Positions 8,965 to 17,541 of a DNA stretch of 64,000 bases are shown here, one piece after another (within the stretch, counting starts at the first letter, position 1; every line of letters begins with the position of its first letter). Position numbers and translations under genes: made by a program. Below the pieces are notes generated by a model that saw nothing but the letters and a program-made list of their open reading frames with translations, did not search any database and was not told where the DNA came from. Origin of the DNA: Bacteroidales bacterium (GTDB lineage: Bacteria; Bacillota; Clostridia; Lachnospirales; Lachnospiraceae); contig JAMPFJ010000005.1 in NCBI GenBank assembly GCA_023664535.1, positions 1-64,000 on the forward strand, given 5' to 3'.

Positions 8965-9426
8965 ATGAATGATAAGAAAATTTGTTTTGCGGCATCTTCG
9001 GGTGGACATATGGAAGAAATGGCAAGACTAAAAGCATTAGTAAAAGATGGAGATATTGTTTTAACGGAGAATGGTACATACAATGTTGTAGATTGGTGTT
9101 CGAATGTATATTATATGAAGCAAATTAATCGAAAGGAAACTTTGTTTGTTTTCAAATTTATAATCTTATTTTTTTATAGTGTAAAGATTTTAATAAAGGA
9201 AAAACCTAATATTATCATATCAACAGGTGCTCTGGTGACAGTTCCTATTTGCTTAATAGCAAAAACATTTGGAATAAAAGTGATTTATATTGAATCATTT
9301 GCCAGAATTGATGATGCGAGTTTGACAGGAAAAATTATGTATAGAATTGCAGATTTATTTTTGGTTCAATGGGAAGAGATGTTAAAAATTTTTCCTAATG
9401 CAAAATATGTTGGAGGCATTTTTTGA
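8965..9426 (+). CDS. Alg14/PssD-like glycosyltransferase subunit (membrane anchor)
   Basis: About 153 aa. KICFAASSGGHMEEM at the N-terminus is the Alg14/PssD signature (SSGGH). An amphipathic hydrophobic segment (LFVFKFIILFFYSVKIL) and the IISTGALVTVPICLIAK region match the family. It forms a two-subunit GT28-type enzyme with the PssE product encoded 4 nt downstream, adding the second sugar at the cytoplasmic membrane face. Upstream in-frame starts at 8905 and 8953 exist; 8965 has GGAG 6 nt before it and gives the family N-terminus. Confidence 0.88.
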   Translation: MNDKKICFAASSGGHMEEMARLKALVKDGDIVLTENGTYNVVDWCSNVYYMKQINRKETLFVFKFIILFFYSVKILIKEKPNIIISTGALVTVPICLIAKTFGIKVIYIESFARIDDASLTGKIMYRIADLFLVQWEEMLKIFPNAKYVGGIF

Positions 9427-9430
9427 GAAT

Positions 9431-9907
9431 ATGATATTTATTATACTCGGAACACAAAAATTTCAATTAAATAGGTTGTTGAAAATGATTGATTGCATAT
9501 GTGAGGAAGGAAAAATTACAGATGTTTTTGCTCAAACAGGACATTCCGATTATATTCCACAGAATTATAAGTACGTTGATTTTATGGATAAAGTTGAATT
9601 TGAAAACAAAATAAAACAAAGTTCGCTGATAATAACACATAGCGGGGTGGGGAGTATAATAGCAGCTGTTCAATACCATGTGCCTGTTATTGTGTTTCCG
9701 AGGCTAAGAAAATACAAGGAGCATGTTGATGATCATCAGTTAGAAATAGCAAAAGCGTTTGAAAAAAAAAATTTAGTGTTGTGTTATGATGAGGGCGATG
9801 ATTTATATGATTTAATTGAAAAGGCAAAAGTGTATCAATTTGATGAATATAAATCTACTACCGAAAATGTGGTAAGCGTAATTAAAGAGTTTATAGAAGA
9901 AATATGA
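9431..9907 (+). CDS. Alg13/PssE-like catalytic glycosyltransferase subunit
   Basis: About 158 aa, the catalytic partner of the PssD-like protein. It starts MIFIILGTQKFQLNRLL, the usual PssE start (GTQ-x2-F). ITHSGVGSII and VIVFPRLRKYKEHVDDHQLEIA match the UDP-sugar-binding GT-B C-terminal half (GxGS and HxDDHQ). A longer in-frame ORF from 9398 overlaps the upstream gene, but the ATG at 9431 fits the family start. The two genes are separate, as in streptococcal capsule loci. Confidence 0.9.
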   Translation: MIFIILGTQKFQLNRLLKMIDCICEEGKITDVFAQTGHSDYIPQNYKYVDFMDKVEFENKIKQSSLIITHSGVGSIIAAVQYHVPVIVFPRLRKYKEHVDDHQLEIAKAFEKKNLVLCYDEGDDLYDLIEKAKVYQFDEYKSTTENVVSVIKEFIEEI

Positions 9908-9928
9908 GTTTAGAGAGTTGTGGTTAAT

Positions 9929-10975
9929 GTGAAAAAAGAGATTGTTCAAGTTGGTAATGCACCAACATCATTGGGCGGCATTACAACGGTGATAAATTCC
10001 ATAATGAAGTCCCCGATATTAGGCGATTATAATATAAATCTTGTGCCGACATCAGATGAAAGGAAAAAATATTTGTGCTTTATTAAAGGAGCAGTAAAAT
10101 TTTTTGGTTTGTGTATTAAGGGAAAAATTTCAATTGCACATATACATATGTCCGAGAATGGAAGTTGTTATCGAAAGGCAATTATAATCAGGATAAGTAA
10201 ATTGTTTAAAATACCAGTTATATTACACTCGCATGGTTCTAATTTTCAAACATTTTATGATGCATTAGGGAAATGGAGAAGGGCGTGGCTTAGGGATAGT
10301 TTTTGTAAGGCTGATAAAGTAATTGTGTTGACAGATAGCTGGGGGCAATATTGGAGTAGAATAGTGGAATCCTCTAAGATTATTATTCTTCCGAACTGTG
10401 TTGCTGTACCAAACCACTTTAATAAAAAAGAGTATGATGGAAAGTTAAAAGTATTGTTTATGGGTAGATTAGGAGAACGTAAGGGGGTGTATGATTTAAT
10501 TGCGGCATCTAAAATATTGTCTGATAATGGTATGGACTTTGAGGTTGATTTATGTGGAGATGGTGAGATAGAAAAGTGCAAAAAAACTATCAGCGAGTTA
10601 AATATTCAAGATAAAGTTAAGGTTAGAGGTTGGATTAACGGCTTGGATAAAGAAGAATTATTGAAATCATCAGATATTTTGGTACTTCCATCTTATTATG
10701 AATCATTTGGAATTGTTTTATTAGAGGCAATGGCTTATAAAATACCTGTTATTTGTGGAGATGGAGGTGCAATGAAAGAAATTGTAAGCGATAGTGTAGA
10801 TGGGTTTGTTATTCATTCAGGAAATCCGGTAGAAATTGCAGAAAAAATTCAATTATTTGGAGAACGACCAGATTTATTACAAGAAATGGGAAAAAATGGG
10901 TACGACAAGATTAAATTGTTGTATTCAGATGAAGTGATAATGGGAAAGCTAAGAGAAATATATGAGGGTATTTAG
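9929..10975 (+). CDS. GT4-family glycosyltransferase
   Basis: About 348 aa, cytoplasmic, GT-B fold. The N-terminal GNAPTSLGGITTVINSI contains the acceptor-side GG loop. FMGRLGERKGVYDLI begins the donor domain and PSYYESFGIVLLEAMAYKIPVI carries the E-x7-E retaining motif. The donor sugar cannot be read. The start is uncertain: GTG codons at 9920 and 9929 are both in frame, no ATG is available, and the GAGAG at 9913-9917 suits 9929 better (11 nt versus 2 nt). Confidence 0.9.
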   Translation: MKKEIVQVGNAPTSLGGITTVINSIMKSPILGDYNINLVPTSDERKKYLCFIKGAVKFFGLCIKGKISIAHIHMSENGSCYRKAIIIRISKLFKIPVILHSHGSNFQTFYDALGKWRRAWLRDSFCKADKVIVLTDSWGQYWSRIVESSKIIILPNCVAVPNHFNKKEYDGKLKVLFMGRLGERKGVYDLIAASKILSDNGMDFEVDLCGDGEIEKCKKTISELNIQDKVKVRGWINGLDKEELLKSSDILVLPSYYESFGIVLLEAMAYKIPVICGDGGAMKEIVSDSVDGFVIHSGNPVEIAEKIQLFGERPDLLQEMGKNGYDKIKLLYSDEVIMGKLREIYEGI

Positions 10976-10983
10976 GAGTATTT

Positions 10984-11817
10984 ATGGGATTGATAATTGA
11001 TTTGATGAAAAAAAACAGCATGTTCAATGCTCTGATTAATTTTCAGAAGAAAATTATTTTTAATAAGGAAAATAAAAGAATTGAAGCAGAAGCTTTGAAA
11101 CGGAAAAATGGTTATGAAGATTCAAAGTATCTTAAACTAAAAAAGTTTTATAACAAATATTCCGGTGAAAGCTGTTTTATTGTGTCAATGGGTCCTAGTT
11201 TAACGGCTGAGGATTTAAACAAAATTAGGTATGAATTTACGTTTGGAATGAATTCGATATGTTTGAAATTTGAAGAATTGAATTGGTATCCTACGTTTTA
11301 TGGTATTCAGGATAAGTATGTATATGAAAAAATAAAAAATGATGTTAATAAAATTGACAAAATTCCTGTTTTTGTTGGAAGTACAATAAAATCAAAAGAG
11401 GTCCATGATAATTGGATATATTTCCCATTGAATTCTGCTTATCATGATTATGAGGCTCGGATTGGACGATATTTTTCTAAAGTTTCTGATGATTGCTATA
11501 GTGTGGTTTATGACGGATATTCAATTACGTACTCCTTAATTCAATTGGCGATTTATATGGGTTTTAAAGAAATATATCTTATCGGAAATGATTGCAACTA
11601 TTTAGGCGACAAGCATCACTTTGTGGAATATGGATATGTTGATAAGAATCATAAAGTAGTGGGTAATAGAATGTTGGCTGCTTATTATGATTTAGCTAAA
11701 TATATTGAGAACACAGATGTTAAAATATATAATGCCACTCGCGGAGGAATGTTAGAAGCATTTCCCCGTGTAGATATTGATAAAATGAAGTTGAAAACCA
11801 ATGAGTTGGGTGAATAA
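10984..11817 (+). CDS. DUF115/GT42-like protein, candidate CMP-sugar transferase
   Basis: 277 aa. ESCFIVSMGPSLTAEDL resembles the GNGPSL nucleotide loop of GT42 sialyltransferases (Cst-II type) and DUF115/MptE-like proteins. IYMGFKEIYLIGNDCNYLGD matches the IYLxGxD segment of the same families. There is no signal peptide. It lies 8 nt after the GT4 gene and 2 nt before the GT2 gene, so it is in the same operon. A role as the transferase for the CMP-activated acid made by the genes at 6631 and 7300 is attractive but inferred. Many DUF115 proteins in surface-sugar loci have no assigned activity. Confidence 0.65.
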   Translation: MGLIIDLMKKNSMFNALINFQKKIIFNKENKRIEAEALKRKNGYEDSKYLKLKKFYNKYSGESCFIVSMGPSLTAEDLNKIRYEFTFGMNSICLKFEELNWYPTFYGIQDKYVYEKIKNDVNKIDKIPVFVGSTIKSKEVHDNWIYFPLNSAYHDYEARIGRYFSKVSDDCYSVVYDGYSITYSLIQLAIYMGFKEIYLIGNDCNYLGDKHHFVEYGYVDKNHKVVGNRMLAAYYDLAKYIENTDVKIYNATRGGMLEAFPRVDIDKMKLKTNELGE

Positions 11818-11819
11818 TT

Positions 11820-12698
11820 ATGGAAAAAGTTGGGGTAGTCTTGTTGAATTATAAGACGGCAATGTTAACAAGTAAGCTGGCAAAAAAATTTAGTAGATTT
11901 CAATGTATACATAAAATTGCAATTGTTGATAATGCTTCAAAAGACGAGAGCTTAGTTGTGTTTAATGAGCTTTTGGTGAGTGATGACACAGGAAAAATTG
12001 TAATTTTGAAATCAAATGAAAATGTTGGCTATGCCAGAGGCAATAATATTGGACTAAAATATTTAGTGGAAAACGAAAAATCCAGTATAGTATTTGTTGC
12101 AAACCCTGATATTGATATATGTGAGAAGAGCGTTAATAACATTGTGAATGCCTTTGACAATAATGAGTATGCGATATTATCTTGTCTGCGAAAATATGTG
12201 GACTCTTCACCGATACGTCAATATTGGACGTTACCGACATATGGAGATTTAATGTTCCAGTCATTAGCGATTGGGAGACGTCTTGCTAGTAAAAAGGCGA
12301 TAACAACTATCCAATCTGATGATGTTGTTTTTACAGTTGATTGTGTCCCTGGAGCCTTTTGGGCAGGGAGAGGTGAGGTGTTAAAGCAAATAAACTATTT
12401 GGATGAGGGAACCTTTTTATATTATGAAGAGAATTGTTTGGCACAAAAAATTAAACAATTTAATATGAAAGAAGGTTTGGTTTTAGATGCGATATATTCT
12501 ACTGATAGCTCAAAATCATCTACTGTTTCGATTAGAAAAAACGGAATGGGATTTGAGTATTTAACTGATTCAAAGTTGTTTTATGCTAAAAAATATATAT
12601 GCAAGAATAAACTTCAATATTGCGTTTTAAAATTGTTATCTTTAATCTCTATTATGGAATATAAATTTATTGGCTTCGCCATAGGAGGAAGAAAATGA
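11820..12698 (+). CDS. GT2-family glycosyltransferase (rhamnosyltransferase-like)
   Basis: 292 aa. KVGVVLLNYKTAMLTSKL and IVDNASKDESL form the GT-A nucleotide-binding start, NENVGYARGNNIGLKY is the classic GT2 motif, and VANPDIDI supplies the DxD-type metal site. DCVPGAFWAGRGEVL and DEGTFLYYEENCLAQKI (acceptor and catalytic ED-like region) resemble dTDP-rhamnosyl transferases. The hydrophobic C-terminus (about 258-285) may lie on the membrane. It overlaps the next gene by 4 nt (ATGA). Confidence 0.88.
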   Translation: MEKVGVVLLNYKTAMLTSKLAKKFSRFQCIHKIAIVDNASKDESLVVFNELLVSDDTGKIVILKSNENVGYARGNNIGLKYLVENEKSSIVFVANPDIDICEKSVNNIVNAFDNNEYAILSCLRKYVDSSPIRQYWTLPTYGDLMFQSLAIGRRLASKKAITTIQSDDVVFTVDCVPGAFWAGRGEVLKQINYLDEGTFLYYEENCLAQKIKQFNMKEGLVLDAIYSTDSSKSSTVSIRKNGMGFEYLTDSKLFYAKKYICKNKLQYCVLKLLSLISIMEYKFIGFAIGGRK

Positions 12699-13852
12699 AT
12701 CATTCAAAACACCATTTTCTTGTTACGGAAATGTATTATTTATTATTTATTTTGTATTGTGCTATTATCAAAATTATGCAGTTGAGAGGTTCGACTTCTG
12801 TTATTGCGGGTGCAATGGTTTCGGGGATATTTGCTCTTCTGTCATTTGGAATTAAATCATATACAAAACGAGAATGGATTAATATTTTTCTTTTGATTAT
12901 ATTAGGCATGATTTTGATTGTCACTGCCGGTATTGACGGTTTCATTATTACGGCCATTTCAATAGTTTGTTTAAAACATATAGATTTAAGGCGGATTTTC
13001 AAGTATCTTTTGGTGGTTTGTTCTATTTTATTCTTTACTATAGTTATAATGTCACTTGCTGGAATTATTAAGACGGATATTACCACTGTTAATCGTGTGG
13101 TTGATGGAAGTGTTAAAGAAATTAGTAAAAATTCATTAGGTTTTTTGAGACCAAACGCAACATATCGAAGTTTTTTTATTCTTGTTTTGCTGTATTACTA
13201 TTTAAAATATTATTCATTGAAAATTGTTGATTTTGTTGTGACTATTTTATTGGCTTCGTTTTTCTTTTATGAAACAGAGTGTCGTACAGGATTTTTTTGT
13301 ACAGTGATATTTGTTGTTTTAGTGGTTCTTTTCAAATATTTGAAATTACATACTAATAAAGTGATTTGCGAAGTTGTACCATTTGTACCGATTGCTGTAT
13401 TCGCCTTTTCGTTTGTTTCAGCAAGCCGGTACACGGGTTCAAGCTTGTTATGGCGAGCGATTAATGAATTATTATCTAATCGTCTCCATATGGCTAATGT
13501 GTATTTGAAAATGTATCGTCCTAAAATGTTTGGACAATATTTGTTATCGACAGCGGATATACAGGAATATTTGGTGTTGGATAACGGATATCTGCAAATG
13601 TTGTTAGGGTATGGGGTCATTGTTACTATATTATTTTTAGTATCAACATTTCTTGTGCTTAAAAAGATGATACGAAATGGATATATAATAGAGATGATAC
13701 TTATTCTTATCTTCTGTCTATATGGATTTTCTGAAGCATTGTTATTGGATAGTGCAATGAATTTTTCATTAATGTTCTATTCAAGTTTATTGTTTAAAGA
13801 TAGCGTGTATAATCGTCAAAATTGTAATCAAGTAATTCCCAATATTACTTAA
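12695..13852 (+). CDS. wzy: Wzy-type polysaccharide polymerase (O-antigen ligase-like)
   Basis: 385 aa with about ten hydrophobic segments and no other recognisable motif. This fits Wzy, which joins undecaprenyl-linked repeat units on the outer membrane face. A larger extracytoplasmic loop (about 250-300, including DNGYLQMLLGYG) resembles the conserved DNxYL/LGYG stretch of Wzy proteins. It is the only polymerase candidate in a locus that also has a flippase, which supports the call. Translationally coupled to the GT2 gene (ATGA overlap). Confidence 0.78.
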   Translation: MNHSKHHFLVTEMYYLLFILYCAIIKIMQLRGSTSVIAGAMVSGIFALLSFGIKSYTKREWINIFLLIILGMILIVTAGIDGFIITAISIVCLKHIDLRRIFKYLLVVCSILFFTIVIMSLAGIIKTDITTVNRVVDGSVKEISKNSLGFLRPNATYRSFFILVLLYYYLKYYSLKIVDFVVTILLASFFFYETECRTGFFCTVIFVVLVVLFKYLKLHTNKVICEVVPFVPIAVFAFSFVSASRYTGSSLLWRAINELLSNRLHMANVYLKMYRPKMFGQYLLSTADIQEYLVLDNGYLQMLLGYGVIVTILFLVSTFLVLKKMIRNGYIIEMILILIFCLYGFSEALLLDSAMNFSLMFYSSLLFKDSVYNRQNCNQVIPNIT

Positions 13853-14021
13853 GGGGATAAAAAATATGAATGATTCTTATTTGGATGAAGAATGAAATAA
13901 GTTTTTGACTAATTGTTTTGTTGATAGCTGGAAAATTGGTGCTGGATGTCTATGCAGGAAACTGAAAAATGCAATCCGCAGGTGTTACAGGTGGAGATTT
14001 AAAAAGGAGACAAGATGTCTT
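13853..14021 (+). other. Inter-module gap with vestigial starts
   Basis: 169 nt without a convincing gene. An ATG at 13866 behind an AAGGGGA site runs only nine codons to a stop. A second short ORF at 14015 (MSYEKM...) stops at once in the T-run after 14040. These look like remnants at a module junction rather than genes. Confidence 0.4.
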
Positions 14022-15122
14022 ATGAAAAAATGGGTTACACTTTTTTTTAATACCTATAATGAGCAGCTTAGAAAAGATGTTGGAATGATACCGTATTTTT
14101 TTAGCCAATTATATGGATATAATTCAACATTAGTCACTTATCAAAAGGAAAAAGAGTATCCTTATTATATTAGTGGTAAAGGATTTAATTTGTTTTTTTT
14201 GAAAGGAAAGCGAGAGCATAAATTAAAGGATGGCATATTGTATTTAATAAAATATTCAAAAGAGATAGATGTTTTAAATCTGTATCATTGGGGGAGACTA
14301 ACATTAATTTTTTCGCAAATATACCATTTCTTTAATCCGAAAGGATTGGTATATGTTAAGTTAGATATGGACTATCGAGGAATAGAGACATTGCAAGGTA
14401 ATAGAAGGGCGAGGAGGGTTTTTAAAAAGATATTAAAATCGGCAGATGTAATTACGGCAGAATCTGTTCATATTCAGAAAGAATTGGCTGACAAGTTTGG
14501 ATTTTATGTGTCGTATCTTCCTAATGGATATTGGTGGGAAAATGAGAATCTTGAAATTCAATTATCCAAAAAAAAGGAATTATTAACTGTTGGTAGGTTG
14601 GGGACAGAACAAAAGGCAACGGAAAATTTGCTGGCGGCATTTGCAATGATTGCAGATGATATAAAAGATTGGAATTTGATATTGGTAGGAAGTGTCGAAG
14701 AAGGGTTTAAACAATATATAGAGGATTACTATTTGAAATATCCCAATTTGAAAAAACGCGTGGTGTTTGAGGGTAAAATAGTAAATCGAAAAGACTTGTT
14801 GAAAAAATATCTTGATGCCGCAATTTTTGTCCTGCCATCAAGATGGGAAGGTTTTGCATTAGTGTTGTTAGAAGCAATGAGCGCCGGGTGCTATGTGATT
14901 GGTACAGAAACGATTGCTCCTATACGTGACATTATTAGAGATGATTCTGTTGGAATGATTGTAAGAAGTGACGATGTTAATGATTTGGCAATGAAAATCG
15001 AACATAGCTGCAAAAAAAATAGTAGTATTAATTGTTATAATATACAAAAATATTGTTGTGATAATTATACTTGGGAGAATGTTTGTAGAAAGTTAGAACT
15101 GTTGATTGATAATAAGTCCTAA
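14022..15122 (+). CDS. GT4-family glycosyltransferase
   Basis: About 366 aa, GT-B fold. LTVGRLGTEQKATENLLAAF opens the donor domain, and FVLPSRWEGFALVLLEAMSAGCYVIG holds the E-x7-E motif with the R-x-E-G-F variant seen in cell-surface sugar loci. The open frame extends to 13905, but nothing upstream of MKKWVTLFFNTYNEQ looks like GT4 protein. The AAGGAG at 14004-14009 is 12 nt from the ATG, a long spacing, so the start is only probable. Donor unknown. Confidence 0.87.
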   Translation: MKKWVTLFFNTYNEQLRKDVGMIPYFFSQLYGYNSTLVTYQKEKEYPYYISGKGFNLFFLKGKREHKLKDGILYLIKYSKEIDVLNLYHWGRLTLIFSQIYHFFNPKGLVYVKLDMDYRGIETLQGNRRARRVFKKILKSADVITAESVHIQKELADKFGFYVSYLPNGYWWENENLEIQLSKKKELLTVGRLGTEQKATENLLAAFAMIADDIKDWNLILVGSVEEGFKQYIEDYYLKYPNLKKRVVFEGKIVNRKDLLKKYLDAAIFVLPSRWEGFALVLLEAMSAGCYVIGTETIAPIRDIIRDDSVGMIVRSDDVNDLAMKIEHSCKKNSSINCYNIQKYCCDNYTWENVCRKLELLIDNKS

Positions 15123-15426
15123 TATTTGTTTGCTGTAAAACTAAGATATCCTCAAATATTGTAAAATTGCTTTTTTATTATATTTAAGTTATAATCAAAG
15201 AGCAGAATTATTTATAGAAAAAAGTGCTCCGCCCATTTCATAGAGGTGAAAGTTTTTGTGTCTCATGACATCAATAAAAGGAGAATAGAGGGATTATTAT
15301 GCCCTAATTAACAACTGTTATGCAGATATATAATGGGTGAAAAATTTTTGGATAAAAGTATTAACGTTGTATTAAATTAAGGCATACATAAATTTTGCAA
15401 AAATACAAAGGAAGGAATTTAAGATA
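15123..15426 (+). other. AT-rich gap with internal promoter
   Basis: 304 nt without a gene. It holds the promoter at 15167-15195. A strong AAAAGGAG site is followed by an ATG near 15299 that stops after two codons, as if a gene had been lost here. The next gene has its own AAGGAAGG site. Confidence 0.5.
15167..15195 (+). promoter_or_regulatory. Sigma-A promoter inside the cassette
   Basis: TTGCTT (15167-15172), 17 bp, TATAAT (15190-15195). Likely drives the epimerase and following genes. In such AT-rich DNA a chance match is possible. Confidence 0.55.
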
Positions 15427-16254
15427 ATGAAAATTCTTGTTACAGGTGCAAACGGATATTTGGGACAAGGGATAGTTATGGCATTATTAAATAAAGGACA
15501 TCATGTTGTTGCCACGGATATCGCAGTTGATAATATTGACAAAAGGGCAGATATAGTTAAGGCAGATTTGTTTTCAATAGAAAATCCATATAAATATTTT
15601 TTTGAACCGGAGGTGGTATTACACTTAGCGTGGCGAAAGGGATTTGTTCATAATGATGCTTCTCATATTAATGATTTGCCAATGCATTTCGCTTTTGTGA
15701 AAAACATGGTAGAATTGGGAATAAATAGAATAGCAATTATGGGAAGTATGCATGAGATTGGATTTTATGAAGGATGTGTAGATGAAAATACTCCATGTAA
15801 ACCGTTGAGTTTATATGGCATTGCAAAAAATGCATTGAGAGACATAGCTACAATTTTGACAAAGGAAAAAGGTGTTCAATTACAATGGCTAAGAGGGTAT
15901 TACATTGTTGGCAATTCAGAATTTGGAAGTTCTATATTTTCTAAAATTACTCAGGCAGTTAAAAACGGAGATAAAGAATTTCCTTTTACTTCTGGTCAAA
16001 ATCAATATGATTTTTTAAAGTATGATGATTTTTGTAATCAAGTAGCAAGTGTAGTGCAGCAATCAGAGATTAATGGAATAATTAATATTTGTTCGGGAAA
16101 ACCAGAAAAATTAGCTGATTGTGTTGAAAGATTTATTGAAGAAAATCATTATGATATAAAATTGCTATATGGAAAGTATCCGGATCGAATATATGATTCA
16201 AAAGCGTTATGGGGAAACGATAAAAAGATACAAACAGTATTGAATAATTTATGA
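15427..16254 (+). CDS. NAD-dependent sugar epimerase/dehydratase (extended SDR family)
   Basis: 275 aa. The Rossmann start KILVTGANGYLGQGIVMAL has the GxxGxxG motif. DLFSIENPYKYFF and VVLHLAWRKG match the second and third SDR strands. YGIAKNALRD carries the YxxxK catalytic pair, with MGSMHE supplying the Ser-bearing segment. The C-terminal substrate domain is short for the family (usually 300-330 aa). Probably makes or modifies the nucleotide sugar for this repeat unit; the substrate cannot be read. Confidence 0.85.
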   Translation: MKILVTGANGYLGQGIVMALLNKGHHVVATDIAVDNIDKRADIVKADLFSIENPYKYFFEPEVVLHLAWRKGFVHNDASHINDLPMHFAFVKNMVELGINRIAIMGSMHEIGFYEGCVDENTPCKPLSLYGIAKNALRDIATILTKEKGVQLQWLRGYYIVGNSEFGSSIFSKITQAVKNGDKEFPFTSGQNQYDFLKYDDFCNQVASVVQQSEINGIINICSGKPEKLADCVERFIEENHYDIKLLYGKYPDRIYDSKALWGNDKKIQTVLNNL

Positions 16255-16277
16255 GACGCGATTTGATTAGGTGAACT

Positions 16278-17246
16278 ATGAAAAATAATATATTATATTT
16301 AAATTTAGGTTTTTTTGATTATGATAAAGTTATAATTGAAGAAATGAAGAAACAAAATTATAAGGTGGAATCATATTGTCTTGTGAAAAAGCTTTCTACA
16401 AATGAATTATTGATGAATCGATTATTTAAGAATTACGAAAAGAAGAATTTGGAAGGGTTTTTCAAACAATTCTTTTCCTATATAGATAATTGTGAATCTG
16501 AATTTGATATTATTTTTGTAATAGGTTTTTCACACTTTGATACTATGTTTGCGAATAGAATAAAAGAAAGATATCCTCATGCTAGAATTATTTTATATTA
16601 TTGGGATGATTTAGAGAGGGCTTGCCCTGATAAGCATGTGTTAGATATTGCTGATAAAGTGTGTTCTTTTGATCGCAAGGATGCAATGAAATATAATTTG
16701 AATTTCAGACCTCTATTTTATGCGGATTCATTTATTGGTAAGAATGAATTTAATAGAAAATATGATTTAAGCTTTATTGGAACATTGCATTCTGATAGAG
16801 CTTATATTATAGAAGAATTGTTAGATTTTATGAATAGAGAAAATTTATATAAATTTTATTCCTTGCATATGGATAAATTAAGGTATATTTATAGAAAACT
16901 AAGATATTCTAAAAATATAGTTCCGTATTTAACAACAGATTCCATGTCTTTGTCAGAAATAGCAGACATAATTAAAAACAGTAAGGCTTCACTGGATATT
17001 CAATATTTTACACAGAAAGGATTAACGATGAGAACGATTGAGTGTGTTGGTGCGGAAACAAAGATTATTACAACAAATTCTGATATTGTTCATTATGATT
17101 TTTATTGTCCAGACAATATTATGGTAATAGATCGTGCTAAACCGAAGTTGGATTTGGATTTTTTAAACAAACCTTATAAGCCCATAAATGAATCAATATA
17201 TAAAACTTATTCTATTCAATCATGGATAAAAGATGTTCTAAAGTAA
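16278..17246 (+). CDS. Putative glycosyltransferase (CgeB/DUF3880-like)
   Basis: 322 aa, soluble. The layout resembles CgeB-type GT-B proteins of spore and surface sugar loci: IILYYWDDLERACPDK (sugar-binding WDD), YDLSFIGTLHSDRAYII at the start of the second domain, then a segment with LSEIADIIKNSKASLDIQ and GLTMRTIECVGAETKIITT, the region where GT-B enzymes contact the donor. No E-x7-E pair is obvious. The assignment rests on those segments and on position between the epimerase and the flippase. Confidence 0.65.
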   Translation: MKNNILYLNLGFFDYDKVIIEEMKKQNYKVESYCLVKKLSTNELLMNRLFKNYEKKNLEGFFKQFFSYIDNCESEFDIIFVIGFSHFDTMFANRIKERYPHARIILYYWDDLERACPDKHVLDIADKVCSFDRKDAMKYNLNFRPLFYADSFIGKNEFNRKYDLSFIGTLHSDRAYIIEELLDFMNRENLYKFYSLHMDKLRYIYRKLRYSKNIVPYLTTDSMSLSEIADIIKNSKASLDIQYFTQKGLTMRTIECVGAETKIITTNSDIVHYDFYCPDNIMVIDRAKPKLDLDFLNKPYKPINESIYKTYSIQSWIKDVLK

Positions 17247-17541
17247 AAATAATTCCGTAATTACCGGACAACTGATAGAAAACTAACCGGAACAGGTGTG
17301 AGTGTTGTGTAATTACTGGAAAATGTTTCGGCATTCTGTGATGAAAGGATTCCTTGAGCAAATGATTTTAAATATGAAGATATGATTGTGAATATTAGCT
17401 GAATGGTAGATAAGATTAAAAATGTGTTGCTTGATGTGAAAGAGAATATGCAAAATTATCTGTATATAAATTCCAGTTTGATTGAAAAAGCCGTTTTAAA
17501 GAGGGCGTAAATAATTTATTTAGATTTGAGCGTGATAATTG
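17247..17541 (+). other. Non-coding gap with a 35-codon remnant ORF
   Basis: 295 nt. The only open stretch is ATG 17403 to stop 17510, encoding MVDKIKNVLLDVKENMQNYL and 15 more residues. It lacks a ribosome site and has no recognised relative; probably the tail of a lost gene. Confidence 0.4.

Noticed and set aside
9398..9430. Longer PssE start, and a fused PssD-PssE reading
   Set aside because: The two frames differ and MIFIILGTQ at 9431 is the normal PssE start; no frameshift site is seen.
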